Origin: Hofstenia miamia
Lineage: Eukaryota; Xenacoelomorpha; Acoela
NCBI GenBank assembly: GCA_004352715.1
Contig: SCFE01000051.1
Coordinates: 519,806 to 583,805 of the forward strand
Reading direction: 5' to 3'
DNA: 64,000 bases
Shown here: one piece after another, positions 44,217-57,245 of the stretch
How the letters are laid out: each line of letters begins with the position of its first letter
Numbering within the stretch: position 1 is the stretch's first letter
Notes under the pieces: generated by a model
Seen by the model: only the letters and a program-made list of their open reading frames with translations
Database searches by the model: none
Told to the model about the DNA's origin: nothing
Translations under genes and position numbers: made by a program

Positions 44217-44342
44217 CTGTCCTGACCTCACCAACTGATCCTGGGCGTATTTAGCTGCTTTGATCAAAGCGGCGACAGCATTTGCAATAGCTTCAGCAGC
44301 TTCAGAAATTTGATCACCGAAAGACAATTCCTGGTTGACCTT
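44217..44342 (-). CDS. TLN: Talin exon, start of R13
   Basis: 42 codons. LSFGDQISEAAEAIANAVAA, LIKAAKYAQDQLVRSGQ aligns with the first R13 helices (vertebrate FEEQILEAAKSIAAATSALV). Confidence 0.94.
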
Positions 44343-44830
44343 CTAAAAATAAAAAAAATAAATACATCATAAGAATCAAAATTTATTAGTAACTATAAAA
44401 TCAAGAACAATGAAGAGTCGTCAAAAGGGTGAAAGTCCAGACAAGGGCGATGAATTGAATAAAAAAGCAAAGGTTACCTTCTTAGGATCAAAAGTTATTG
44501 TTTTCTAAAACCCACACTTTTAATGAATGATCTCTCGTATTGGTTATCAAATTAAAACAATGAAATAACTCACCAGGCTAAACGCAAGTCACTCATATCC
44601 AATATGTCCGAAAAGGGGTTCACAACAGAAACCCCTAATTCAAACATATCTGAAATGAGAACTTTCAATTGATGTGAAGAGCTATTAGAAAAACGAGTGA
44701 AGATCATGACTCCGGGATGAAATATGCTGATAGTAGGGGTGTTCAAACGACAACCCTAACTTCAACATATCACATGCACCTTCATCAAAAAGGAGAATAA
44801 GAAAAGTTTTGGAAAAAAAATGCTACTTAC

Positions 44831-45061
44831 CCGTGAGAGGTCTGGTTTGGGTCGCACTTCTTTAAGGCGTTTAGCAGCTGCTTCAATCGATTCGGCGGCT
44901 TTGAGAAGCTCATTTTCAGCGATGAGATGCACTTCTTCCTCGTCGACGCACAGTTGTTGAATCTCATCAGCACAAACGCGCAACTCAGCCAATGAGCTTG
45001 CCACTGCCCTTGCACCTTCTAAGTGATCTTGCTTTGAGTTGGAATTCGGATCATCCAGATA
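44831..45061 (-). CDS. TLN: Talin exon, R12 end
   Basis: 77 codons. EGARAVASSLAELRVCADEI, LIAENELLKAAESIEAAAKR, LKEVRPKPD: the conserved AENELLxAAxxIEAAAKxL of talin. Confidence 0.95.
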
Positions 45062-48000
45062 CTAAAGGTTAAAAGTTTAACTAATCAATGAAAACAATTG
45101 CAATAATGAATAAACATAAAAAATTATTTATTAGCTTAGAAAGCATGGTCGGATTTTTAGTAGTTTAAACAAAACTGGAGTCATGCAAATAAGTGCTAAA
45201 AAAAGAAGTTGTCTAAAAAAATTGAAGACCAAAAGCAATACTTCAACTAGAAAAAACAACAACACAACCATTTGAAAATAATATCAATAGGTATTTTATT
45301 ATCCAAGAACAGAAATAAAATTAACTTATATAAGCACATGATACAATTATGAAATTTAAGGTCGAAAATAGAATAGGAATAAAGAGCCAAAAATCAAATG
45401 CACATGGCATATCAAGTATATATACACACATCTACGGTTTTCTCACTGGTTTTATTTAATTTTTTTCAGGTTTTGCAAATGACAAGGCACTCCAGAATAT
45501 AGCATAGAACTAAAATATCAGCTGAAATGTAGTTTTTCAGCCAAAAAATTCCACTGCATTTATAGCAAAAGTTAAGAGCCTACAAATGCCAATTTTGAAA
45601 TAGAAAGATCGATTGAAGAACGAACTTGTCTAAATGAACAGCGGAGATGAATTAAAATCTTGTTAACGACAGATTATATAAATTACGTACACGTTGCACC
45701 TTGTTGAAACTTAAAATTCTAAATGCTTCTTGAAGGAAAAAAGGCATTTATATAAATTAGAGTAATGGCCAACTATAGCAAAAATTTTAAAGTTAAATCA
45801 TCAAAAAAATCTAATCCTGATGATATTTTTGAGAAATTTAAAATGGGTTCTATGTTTATGACGAAACAGGATTGTAGATTTAGAAATGATTAAGCACAAA
45901 TTCATTGCAAAACTTAACACGACGTGAACACTAAGGCCCTGAGCAAACGAAAGTTGAATCGTTTGCACTCTACCTAAAATTCTGCAAAAAGATGAAACAT
46001 TAAATAACATAATTCAGAAATGGTGATTACTTTGTGAAGTATTTATAAAAAACATCGAAACTGGAAAATGATTTCTTCTTTGTTTGACAACACCATCATA
46101 CGAGACCTTTTATGTTATTCCTAAGCCTTGGATTGTTTAGTCAACCCACTTAAGGAAACCTGAAACCAACTTTCTCATGTTTGTAATAAATAGCATTTAT
46201 GTATATTTGAAAATGATACCAATTTAGTGAAGTTGTCAATACATGTATAGTAATCAAAAGCGTTATACAATTTTAAAAAAGGAAGTGGTTACAACTGCAA
46301 ATATAATATAAATAAATTTCTATAATATATAGATGATGTCATATTTAAAATGTTAGCATGCATATATGGCGCAGGTTTAGGATGAGCTGCAAGCAAAATT
46401 ATACCTTATCACTGGTCTGCGTTTGAAGCTATAAAAGAAAGTGTTTATGTCTAAACACGTGCTTTCTTTCTCGGCAAGAGTTGCACACCAAATTAAACGA
46501 GAGCAAGCGGGGGAGTTTCGTATATAAAGCATCATTATCAAAAGAAATAAGGGGAGAGATATTCTTCCATCCTTTGGTGGACTGGGAATTTAAATATCCA
46601 TTAATTTGAGAGTTATTAGGACACAAAATTTTAAAAAATAACAATGGAAACCTGCAAGTCAGCTTAGGCGGAATGATTACACATAAACAACCGAAAATAA
46701 TGAAAATACTGCTTAAAATGGCCAAACCACTGGTATAGATTATTGACATAATTGAGGACAATCGTTTGCGTAACTACGCTTTTCTCAACTAGAATAAATG
46801 TGAAGCAATTACCGTTTTATATATCTTTGCATAAGAACCAACAACAAAGTTAAATAGATCATGTAGATTTTTCCTTCTTTGCCGCATATAAACTCTTGTG
46901 CATATGCATTTTCACAGCGGCTAATGCAAAATATATGAAAGCATATCCACTAACATTGTCCTCTTTAGATCAATTCACCTCTAGCAACTTATGGCAGTTG
47001 AAAATATCGACTTTAAATTTCCAGGCAATTCTAGATGTCAAGAAGATCCAATTCCATGAATGACAGATTTTTTTGCAATTATGAGCCAATGTTAAATAAA
47101 ATATACTAATGTGCTGCTTTGTGTAATTTGGACTACACAATTTTAGTATCAAAAAATTAAATTATCCTGTTTAATAGTGAAGTTTGATATAAAATCATGT
47201 ATGGAAAAATATATAAAAAAATATGAGGCAGCATAATTGTTAATCAGCACATGAAAACAACTAGAGCAAAGCTTATGCAGGCTGCTGCATAAACTGTAAC
47301 CCGCCTCCATTTGGTTAGTATTTCATTTTGATGAAATGAACAAATGGAAGGAAGTCAGGTAAATGCTAAGATCCTTAACTAATGATACATATTTTATAAT
47401 AAACATGTGCATTTTACTGTATACTGTTGTGGGTACTTTCAATTACAACATAGCTTTGATTATAATTAAACCAAATGATTTTGACATCTGTTTTAAAATT
47501 TCCCTATGAAGTATTCGTTATCAATACCTGTGCCATGAAAGAGATATACTGAACACTACACATCTCACTTTAAATGTAGAATATGCCCCTGTGAAAATGC
47601 TATATTATGCCTCAAACTGGTGAAAACTGTAATAGTAGTTGAAATTGTATCACTGACAAAGGAAACAGAAAAACTCTATACCAAACCATTACATGCAAAT
47701 GTTCTCTTACTAACTTTTGCTTTAAGCCAAATGCTGAAAATCACTCTGCAACTATTTCTAGTTAAACCAATACATTCAATTATAAGGTTTAATATTAACA
47801 AGATCGAAGACGTTAAATTTTTTCATATAAAAAATTTCTCGAAGCATGCGTTGCAAATTTGAAACAATTCATAATTGGCTCACAAATGTTATGTACAGGC
47901 TTGGATTTATTTACACAACACTGCAGGATTTGGAAGTTTACAGTTCATTGTTAACTCACAGTTGGGACAATGGGTAATATACTATACTATTAAATTTCGA

Positions 48001-48396
48001 CCTATGCTACTAACAGAACTAAATGTGAACTGGAGAGAGTTAGATTTTGCACTCATTTATTACTATTAAAATATTGAAACGCATACATGTTATTGCGCAA
48101 TGTACTAATTGCATGCATGATTTTGTTTCATGTTGAGACAAATCTCATATATTAGCAAAGAGGTTGTGGAAAAATTTTGGAGAGAACGCCCAGTTGAGGG
48201 TTAAAATTCAGATAAATCTACCTAACAACGAATAGCTTTACCTCATAACAAATTTGATGACACTTTGCAAGTGTACATCCAATTTCATGAGGGCGACAAT
48301 GAATCCATTCGGACAAATGAATAAATAGAATTGTTTGTTTACTAAGCGTAACTGCGGGATCTCATGAAGGAGGAAATATAATGGAAAAGTACTTAC
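45062..48396. other. Talin intron, no gene
   Basis: Several chance frames of 60-110 codons. 46262-46400 resembles the Polinton-like TIR. Nothing else recognised. Confidence 0.5.
46262..46400. repeat. Possible solo fragment of the Polinton-like TIR
   Basis: AATTTTAAAAAAGGAAGTGG and TTTAGGATGAGCTGCAAG parallel the sub-repeats AATTTTGAAAAAAGAAGTGA and TTTAGGATAAGGTGCA of 18600-18720. Similarity is partial and the segment is shorter than the arm. Confidence 0.35.
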
Positions 48397-48501
48397 ATCG
48401 ACAATGAGACGCATGAGATATGTGAAATTATTGCTACACGTCTTCCCAGCATTGAGAGTCCTTTGACGCACATGCTTATCTTCACACGTGAAGGCAGCAT
48501 T
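48397..48501 (-). CDS. TLN: Talin exon, R12
   Basis: 35 codons: NAAFTCEDKHVRQRTLNAGK, TCSNNFTYLMRLIVD, aligned with vertebrate xAxFHPxVxxxVRxRALxxGxEC. GTAAGT donor. Confidence 0.9.
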
Positions 48502-48832
48502 CTAAAACTTTGTTTGAGAAGATAAAGTTTACTGATAACACAATGTACACACGCCTCTACGTGATTAATTTCATAATTGATGTGAGTCACTAGAAACCAC
48601 AAACACATTGATAACATTTATTCGTTCAAGATATCTACAAACACTTATCACAGAGGTCGTACCAACACAAAAATTTCTCCACTCAAACCAATAGATGCGC
48701 ATGCACACTGAAAAAATCATGCGACCATAGCCTAATAATCATCCCATACTAAAACTTAGCCTAATAAAGGCAATTACAAGTGCTTCAAAATTGTCATTAT
48801 GCCACACTTGCATTCAGAATATAGATGTTGAG

Positions 48833-49229
48833 AAGAGAAATCACTTCAATCAGTCAACTGGGTCTGGAAAAATTACTTGATTAAAAATCAATTGTAATTA
48901 ATTGATTTTCATCTCAAATTAATTGATTGGAAAAGCGCAATTAACTGTAAATATGTCTAAAAAATTTGCAACGCTAGATGTAAAATATATTATACAGCAG
49001 AAAGCAATAACAAATCAGGAAGAAATATCCCAAGAGAAATCACTTCAATCAGTCAACTGGGTCTGGAAAAATTACTTGATTAAAAATCAATTGTAATTAA
49101 TTGATTTTCATCTCAAATTAATTGATTGGAAAAGCGCAATTAACTGTAAATATGTCTAAAAAATTTGCAACGCTAGATGTAAAATATATTATACAGCAGA
49201 AAGCAATAACAAATCAGGAAGAAATATCC
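48833..49229. repeat. Direct tandem duplication, 198-bp unit
   Basis: 48833-49030 and 49032-49229 are essentially identical at an offset of 199, inside a talin intron. Each unit includes TTGATTxxAATCAATTG-type inverted runs. Confidence 0.9.
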
Positions 49230-49810
49230 ATAAAAAAGATCATCAAAAAACTAATTCTTTATTATGAATTTTTTGAAAAGAATTCCAAAAATTTTCTTAG
49301 CTCCACATTGCCAAATTTCAGGTTGGTAGTAGCGTTCACCAATTTTGCAATTTCTCATCTCACTTTTTGCTGTGATCAACAATATAGCGTTGATTATTTT
49401 CGGAAAGTTTAGAATATTGACATATTTTTGCAAGAAATAATTCAAAAGTGTCGGAATTATCTCACAAATGTTCAAATTCTATTTAGATGTAAATATTATC
49501 ATTGTAATGGAGTTTTAACAAAACTTCAATTTTCAAATTTGGTGTCACGATTTGATATATATTTTGGTGAAGAAACTTTAGCTTTGTTTTTAACGGTAAT
49601 TTTAATAACCCGTTTGTTTATAGAGAAAAACGCAAATATCTGAATTGGAAACATTTATATTTACAATTATTTCATTGCTAGAAAAAATTCGGATTATAAA
49701 TTTTTTCTATCTCTGGGCATAGCTAGTAGTTTGGTTTAGCAGCATTCTTTAATGCAACGTTATATATAGAAAAAGACGATTATAAAGAATGAAGTATAAT
49801 TTCTACTAAC

Positions 49811-49996
49811 ACGGCAAGTCGTCATAAGATGCATAATGGTTTTGCGAGCTCGATTGCCCGCCTTCAGAAGATCTTCTTGTTTAGCAGAGTTGCCGGCGGA
49901 GACAATCTCAGTGGTGACATAGGTGACGGCATGACAGGCTTGAAGCAATTCATCAGCAGATGTTCGAATTATTGGTGATGTGCTGTCATCTAATAT
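49811..49996 (-). CDS. TLN: Talin exon, R12
   Basis: 62 codons including VTTEIVSAGNSAKQEDLLKA, GNRARKTIMHLMTTCR, matching vertebrate VAAGNSCRQEDVIATANLSR. GTTAGT donor. Confidence 0.95.
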
Positions 49997-51888
49997 CTAA
50001 AAAACTTCAATTAAAAAATTCATTCATAATCAATTAATTTACACACTAGTACAATTTTAAAATATAGATTTAACATAAATGCAGAAACAAGAAATAAAAA
50101 CATGTGATGCAAAACTTCAGTATAAAATTTCATTACCAAGTTCAACATGAAGACAAATTATCCATTCGAAAGATTGAGTAAAAGTTTTAAGCTAAAGAAA
50201 TGTTCGAAATATCCGATTAGAATTTAGTCTTGCGAACAGGGTTGGCAAAAAGTGTATTTACAAAAAAACGTTTTGAAAGTTTTGCTGAAAACATATAGAG
50301 TAGCAAACATTGAATTATGATAAACTTATCAACATTTATTTTTTGTTTCATACACGTAAACAAAATACGAGTTTTTATCGGTAGAAAATATGTTATAAAA
50401 GTACGAATGGATGAAATCCAAAATTATTTTCCAAACTTTCCTATATAAATTTTAAAAAAAACTTAAAAAAACACTGGAAAAACAGTTGTCTTAAACAGGT
50501 TCTGTTTAAAAATGCCGTCCCGTTGCTGACCCGGATCCCGCGGGACCGGATACAGATTTAGAAATGACAGAAATTCCAAAAAATAAAACTGCATGAGAAT
50601 ATTTCATCCATAATATGACTGTGTGAATAAGGCATTTTTGATACCCATACCCTGCCCGTAAGAGTTTCATCAATACCCATATCGTAAAAGTTTTGACTAT
50701 ACCCACACAAATACCCGCAGGTTCAATTTACAATAACTTATGTATTAAAGAAAATATAAAAAACACATAGAAATATAATTCAATTTTTTTCTAATCAACA
50801 AAAGCTCAGTTAAATATGAAGTGTGTAGACGCGATCTTTTATGTACACTATAATTGCTTCTTATATATTGAAAACGCATTGAGGCGCTCAGGAACAAAAT
50901 ACCATTACAAGAAAAAACGGTATCAGAATGTATTTAAATATTTAAAGACAAACTCCTAGCAATCTCCATTAGATGGGTCTTTCTGCATTTACCCGGGTTT
51001 TACTCGTTATTATATTATTCACTTGGACCCGCCCTATCCGTACCCGCATAATCCTAGTTCACAACTAAGTGATATCACAACCCAAATAATATTTGAAGAC
51101 CTTCAGTTACAACAAATGGAATGCAATGCAAACACTTAAAAATTAGAACTAATAGAAAGTATTCCTGGTATCCGCCTTCGAATCGAGCAATTTATGTGAA
51201 AAACCGTTGCTGGGTCCTTTTTCTTCTTATATATATATATATATATATATATAGATGAATATAAATACATATAATTTAAATGATTGCACTCTAACAACGA
51301 CTAAATTAAGAGTGGTTAATAAATTAATCCAAATAACGCCATGCAAATCAATGAAGCTAGCTGCAACAGATGTCGATTCAAAAGCAATTTAAAATGATCT
51401 AATAAGTAAACCGTATAGTCAGACAAAGAGTCCTCTTTATTTCAGTGTTAGACAGTGGATCAAACCAATCATGGTGCGATCTGGTGCCCAAAATGAATAG
51501 GTTAAGAGAAGCAAATTCAACAAGATGATGCTCGTATTGTTAATACTTCAAAACACATTATATAATATTTTCTGAGGAAAAGTTTAATAAAACTTTGCAT
51601 TTTGTAATCGATGTAACAATCTAGACAATGATAATATAAAAGTAGGTTTTAAGGCAAAAGACAGTGATGACAAAAGAACTTGCACAAGATTCTTATATTC
51701 TGAGTACCCTTTTTGTGAAAAAAAAAATTAAAAAAAGGGCAAAAGAATTTACCCAATTCAAATTTATTGAATGTTATGTGTGGAAACAGGATTCGATTTA
51801 GAGTTCGTGAAAACCTCGAATTTCAGTATATGAATCATGATTATTTGAAATAATTTAGGAAAATGCATGAAGAATGAATGCTACTGAC
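49997..51888. other. Talin intron with a GGGTAC-rich repeat patch
   Basis: 50510-51065 holds CCCG/GGGTA-type short repeats (ACCCGGATCCCGCGGGACCG, TACCCATACC, CTATCCGTACCCGC) against an AT-rich background, as in degraded hAT-type MITEs. No paired ends or target duplication found. A TA microsatellite lies at about 51228-51253. Confidence 0.35.
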
Positions 51889-52002
51889 CTTAGCTTGCTG
51901 CAAAATACTAAGTGCAGAAACGAAAGCGTTCAGACCTCTGGTTGAAGTGTCCTCCATGGTTTTCACTGTTTTCAAAAGAGCAGTGACATTCAATATCATA
52001 GT
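51889..52002 (-). CDS. TLN: Talin exon, R11/R12 boundary
   Basis: 38 codons: TMILNVTALLKTVKTMEDTS, TRGLNAFVSALSILQQAK, matching VMVTNVTSLLKTVKAVEDEA. Confidence 0.94.
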
Positions 52003-53231
52003 CTAAAAAATGAAGACACGGGTAAATCATATAATTGAGACAGACATCTGTACAGAGAATTGCAATTCATTTACAAAATAATCATCCATGCACTAATTGA
52101 ATAAAGCATACAACAACAAGCCTGATTCCTGAAAGCCTGCACATGAAAACATTCAATCTAAAATTATAATAAACATATAAATGAAAAGCGTTCTTGAATT
52201 AAGGTTATGTAACAAAAAATAGTAAACTCAAATTCCGAACCTTCAGAAAAGCCAAGCGAAGCATTCACTAAATTAACAAAACCGAAAGCCATCGACAAAA
52301 AGCTCGTTTCCACACAACATAATGAATAAATGTAAGAAAGCCAGATAAATTTTAAAATTCAATGAATAAATATAAATTCGTTATAACATGAACAACTTGC
52401 TAGATCATCGGTAAAAAAACATTAATGTGGAAGCTCTTTCAATTACGCTTCCTCTAAGGGAATGAAGGCCGAGTTGTATGATAAATTCAATACTACACTA
52501 GATGAGGAATAAGGCACATGACAATCTTTAGATGCAACGTCACAGGCGAGATGAATGAATGGATGAGGAGATATTGCTCAAATCTGAAAAACACAAAATC
52601 AACAAGTGCGCGCTATGCTGTGTGACTCTACCATATACGAACTGTTAGTAAGGAAATGTGAGGGAGGTGATGCATTTAAAGTTTGCTAATGTGCAATGAT
52701 TTTTTAAAAAAATTGAGGTCATCAAAAGACGTGGTCGCGTCGAAGGAATAGATTACAAGTTACTATATCCCAACTTTCAAATTAGTTTTTAAGGAAGGCC
52801 CTTATTCTAAACAGCAATGTTAACTTGGATTTGTTTATATACAAAAAAAATTGGCGTGTAAAATAACATCGAATGGTTCAATAAGTTAAAAGGCTGAATT
52901 AAAATAATGAATTACTAGCTGGAAAATGGCTCGAGTGGAAAACGGACCGGTTTTTAAGAGGCACTAGTTGATCAACTTGTTTGAACATCCTCATCAGTTC
53001 AAATGCATCTAAACATTTGACATGCAAACTCTGACTCCATTAAAATCTAACGATTATAACGCTTCAAATAATTGTCATTGTTTACTAAAATCTAATCAAA
53101 GAAGATATTCGGTGACAGTATTGGTTTATTACTAACTAAGAATGAAGTAAAGCTTTGTTAGTGCGGGGGTAGAGTCACAGAATAATTTGTTAGCATGCAG
53201 ATTTGAGCAATACGTTCCTCGGCGCTCTTAC
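52003..53231. other. Talin intron, nothing recognised
   Basis: AT-rich, no repeats or frames of note. Confidence 0.5.
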
Positions 53232-53357
53232 CTTGGCAGTTTCTTTCAAATGATCATTCGCAGGATGGTCAGCGGGTTTGCCAACAGACATCTTGGTTGC
53301 AGAAACAACGTCGCCAAGAGACATTGCGACGTCACGAACAGCATTTAACATCATAAC
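53232..53357 (-). CDS. TLN: Talin exon, R11
   Basis: 42 codons: VMMLNAVRDVAMSLGDVVSA, TKMSVGKPADHPANDHLKET, AK, matching VVLINAVKDVAKALGDLISATK. Confidence 0.94.
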
Positions 53358-53516
53358 CTAAATAGATCAACTTTCAAATAAAAAAAATAAAAACCCATAT
53401 TACAAACAAATTTAGCAACGTTAACTATTGCAACTAAATAAACATCTTTCAGAAAGATTAAAATCTTTTAAAACACTCCTATTCCACAAGCACTGTTGGA
53501 CTGCGAAAATTTTGAT

Positions 53517-53519
<3 letters not shown>

Positions 53520-53554
<35 letters not shown>

Positions 53555-53878
53555 CATATATATNTATAATTTGAAAAGAATTCGAAAAAAAATTTAGTTA
53601 AAAATTTTTTTCTGTTACAAAACACCAATATATGGGAAATTCTACAAAACACCAGTATATGTGAAATCAATGAAAAATCTCCATTTGGGAATTTTTGAAA
53701 AAAAAAATTTCAAAATGTATTAAAACCTCATATTTAGATGCCATTAAGACGATCACTAACTTTTTTTGAAAAAAAATATACCTGAGGTACCGTACCTGAA
53801 AATGGTGCTTTGTAACATACAAAATTCACATTTCTGGTGTTTTGTAATCGCAATTTCACATTAGTATGTTACAAATCA

Positions 53879-53914
<36 letters not shown>

Positions 53915-53935
53915 CATATATATATATATAAACAT
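53520..53935. repeat. Pair of TA/CATACATA microsatellites with intervening sequence
   Basis: Two similar (TA)n-CATACATATATA blocks (53520-53566 with N at 53564; 53882-53932) flank about 315 bp containing AACACCAATATAT and its inverse. This may be a local duplication or a hairpin-prone element. Confidence 0.6.
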
Positions 53936-54068
53936 TTATTTCAACAATTATGCTAGAAATTATTTTTTAAAAAACGCAAGAAGGCTTGCATATAATTATC
54001 AATTCGAAATTACTACCTCATTGTCAAAATGTTATACAATATATCTATCAAACTCAATGAATAAATAC

Positions 54069-54374
54069 CTGTGGTTCTGGCCCATCTGCTCCAAGATATG
54101 AAGCACCGCTCTTCACTTCGTCGGTGAGTCTTCGCACAGTTGCGATAGTTTTATTGACACAATCTGCAAGCTCATCTTGAGATTGATTAGCACCAGCGAC
54201 CAACTTCTTTGTCTCTTCCACAAGAGCTCGTGCAGTTTGCATTATAGGATCACGTTGATCGGCGAAGGTTGTCGTCGTAGTTGGTGGTGTAAGTGAACCA
54301 GCAGCCGCAAAAACTATCGTTAAATCCAAATCGGAAACAATTCCTGATACAGTAAGAACAGCATCATTACACGC
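54069..54374 (-). CDS. TLN: Talin exon, R11
   Basis: 102 codons: GIVSDLDLTIVFAAAGSL, FADQRDPIMQTARALVEETK, VKSGASYLGADGPEPQ. Strong match to GIIADLDTTIMFATAGTL onward. Confidence 0.96.
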
Positions 54375-54484
54375 CTAAATATCAGTAAAAGTTAAATTCA
54401 TCTCATGAATGTTTCAAAAAGTAGACGTTATTTTGTTTAGTGATAACAATGCTCTAAAGTAATAATTTTTAACTAAATTCCTAC

Positions 54485-54802
54485 TTGTATGCCCTTTGCT
54501 CCACTTTGTACAGTTTTTAAGAGTATAGCAACACGTTCGCAAAGATTTCGTGAAATTTCTGCTAATTCTCGTTTAGCATTTCTATCATTGGGATGCATTT
54601 GTAAAGAACCAGCTTTTTGGACTAAATTGATAGAAAACTCGCCCATGGAATTTAATTCACGTAACAAAGCATGTGTGAGATCTTCTCCGAGGCCAGAAGT
54701 GGAAGTACAACCTCTACCAGCAACCATCAGAGACACAATATTCTGTGACAACCGCTGTGCTAAAGGCCCCAATTTTGTGACGTCAGTATCAGCAAGAGGT
54801 AC
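54485..54802 (-). CDS. TLN: Talin exon, R10
   Basis: 106 codons: LGPLAQRLSQNIVSLMVAGR, EFSINLVQKAGSLQMHPNDR, NAKRELAEISRNLCERVAIL. Confidence 0.95.
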
Positions 54803-54849
54803 CTAAGATAATCCTGCATAAATATTAATGGAGCAAGTTAATGTCTCAC

Positions 54850-55104
54850 CAAGTCCTGTGCATCATGTGCCACGATTTTGGCAAATTTGGTGACGTCTGT
54901 CTGATAAGTTGGAAACTCAAGCACATCATCATCATCGTCATCAAGCGGTTGTTGCAAGGAATCAAGAGCGCGCTTCATGTTATCAACAAGACCAGAAACG
55001 ATTCCCACTTGACTGGTTGTGTCGGCCATCAATTGTAGCATGTCAGTCAATGACTCTCGCATATTATCAGCCGCGTTGTCGATAGACAGATGAGTATGCA
55101 CAGC
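54850..55104 (-). CDS. TLN: Talin exon, R9/R10
   Basis: 85 codons: AADNMRESLTDMLQLMADTT, SQVGIVSGLVDNMKRALDSL, then a poly-Asp run of six from a GAT/GAC repeat, then FPTYQTDVTKFAKIVAHDAQ. The acidic run stands in the R9-R10 linker and is unlike vertebrate talin. Confidence 0.94.
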
Positions 55105-55336
55105 CTAAAATTCAATCGCATAAATCATATCCATATAAGGATCACTAAATACTCTGATTGATTAGACGAAATAAATAATTTTTTCTAAATTTTCAGTTTA
55201 GATTCTTAAGATTAAAAATGCTACATTTCGAGAAAAATCAGAAAAATTAATGACGTGGTGTGAATTTTTTTAAAAAAGTGTAGTTAAGAGAATTTATAAC
55301 AAATGAATGCAAATAGAATCATTATGGAAAATATAC

Positions 55337-55609
55337 CAATGGATTTCCTCCTCCTTCCTTCACCGCATAGAGCAATTGAGCCGCACACTCCGCTACAGTT
55401 TTAACATAATCAATGAGCCGCATTTGGTTGTCGGAGCTGGGCATCTGGGCAGCAGCATCAATAACACACTGAATCAATGGATCCGTGCTGTCAGTGAAAG
55501 AAAGAGCTAAAGACGCTAAACGTTCAGGGTTCGTTTTAGCTGCTGACTGTAAATCATTGATCAGAGGCTGCAATGCGCGACATTGAATTGCCAGCAATTC
55601 TTCACAAGC
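55337..55609 (-). CDS. TLN: Talin exon, R9
   Basis: 91 codons: LQPLINDLQSAAKTNPERLA, MRLIDYVKTVAECAAQLLYA, VKEGGGNPL. R9 shields the integrin site of the talin head in the autoinhibited molecule. Confidence 0.95.
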
Positions 55610-56484
55610 CTAAAAATTTCTAAATTACAAAAGAAGAGGCTTGTAAATATTAAGCATAAATTCGAATTTCAAACAAAAAATAGTTAACATGTTAGTTAAA
55701 ATGATTTTGTAAAGGACTTACATGCCAAATTTCATTAGCACTTAAGGTGGCGCTATAGAAGAAAAGAGCTGAAAGAATAGGTATCGGTAAATTTTGTCAA
55801 AATGGATGACAATTTTCAAATATGCAGTCAAACAACAATCACAAAAAATTGTTTATAACTAAATGCAATAGGTCTTCAATATTACCACTCAAATGTGATT
55901 GTAATGTTTGTCAACAAATCTGCAGACAGCAATTTACACTTGATGTTCAACACAAATAATTTTTGAAAAAAATGATGCATAGAGGCTTCTTATCAATCAC
56001 AAAAAGAAACTAAGCGCATGACACGAAATATTGCCAATAATTTCCCATGTGCAATTTCAGTATTATAATTAGCTATAGCCAATGTTTTGCAGAACCTGAC
56101 CTCGGACTCGGATACTTTATAAGGAGTCCGAATCCAAAATGAAATATGAAATAAATTTTTTACAATGAGTGAAATAATTGAGCAATAACACGTTTATTAA
56201 ATCATATAATACAAAAACATTTGTTATAAAGGTCTGCTATAAATGAAACACAATGATATCTCAATGAATGCAATAACAATTGTAGGAAATCTGAATAATT
56301 ATTAATGTTCATTTGGTCCGAATGACCACACAACATACTCTATCCGTTAACGATAGAAAACATTTTAGCTGAAGTACAAACATGAAAAATAATATTCTAT
56401 TGGATTTCGCTTAAAATTTCAATGTAATAGGAAATTAAAATAAAATTCAAGACCACTTCGGATTACATAGATTACAAAATTCAC

Positions 56485-56840
56485 CTGTAGACTTGGTCCA
56501 CCTTGAGTAGGCTGCCGTTGATCTGCTATACGAATGGAGGCTTGACCAATGGTTCTTATAAGATTATTCAACTTCATAATTGCAGCGTCTAGTTGGGCCT
56601 GACCTGGAGCTGCCATACGTACTGAAGAAACCAGCGATTTGACGGCATCAGTAAGTACGACGGATTGTTTGGAGAAATCTTGAAACTGCTCAGACTGATC
56701 ACCAGCGTTGGACTGATTCAGAGATTTGCTTTTATCAATGAGTTTAATATAGCAGGTGGTTACATAGCGTCCAGCATCGACCACAGGTCGCTGGGCAGCA
56801 CGCGCTCGTTCAGACATGTGACCAGGGCTTCCAGATAGTA
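56485..56840 (-). CDS. TLN: Talin exon, R7 end to R9
   Basis: Starts in phase 1 (joins the A left by the previous exon) and runs 356 nt: GHMSERARAAQRPVVDAGRY, DAVKSLVSSVRMAAPGQAQL, DAAIMKLNNLIRTIGQASIR. The APGQ block is conserved. Confidence 0.92.
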
Positions 56841-56971
56841 CTAAATTAAACTTAATAATCCTGAAAACATTAAAATTTTAGATAGTTTATAAAACAATTT
56901 ATAAATATGAATAATATAAAATATCTTATAAACAACTATTTTTTCAAAAGGTTGTATAAGGTAAAAATTAC

Positions 56972-57245
56972 TTGGTGTGTTCTCGGCGAGGGCCACCAGA
57001 TCATCCACTGAAGTAAGAAGGGGTTGAGCAGCTTTGCCGCACTGATCGCGATCCTCATCAGTGGGATTAGGCGGCAACTTCTTTACAGCTCGCACTAGAC
57101 TAGCGGTACCGGAAGCCAAATCCTTGGCATGATTAATAAGAAGTTGAGTGATTGCAGGATCACAGGATGGATGGGAGGAGGCAACTCGGCAGGAATTACA
57201 TAAGGAAGTTGTATGCTTAGCGATAACCGTCGCTGATTGCAAAAC
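56972..57245 (-). CDS. TLN: Talin exon, R8 vinculin-binding helix region
   Basis: 91 codons plus one base. VLQSATVIAKHTTSLCNSCR, INHAKDLASGTASLVRAVKK, then KAAQPLLTSVDDLVALAENT. SATIVAKHTSALC is the vinculin-binding helix of R8 in vertebrates. Confidence 0.94.

Noticed and set aside
44560-44760. Extra talin exon between 44342 and 44831
   Set aside because: Flanking exons already join in frame with continuous homology; nothing is missing.
49122-49643. Frames of 96 and 71 codons next to the tandem duplication
   Set aside because: The first starts inside the duplicated unit and is Lys/Asn/Ile-rich; neither shows a domain or selection signal.
56100-56140. Inverted GGACTCGGA/TCCGAATCC pair as a MITE
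   Set aside because: Arms only about 10 bp with no target duplication or further extent.
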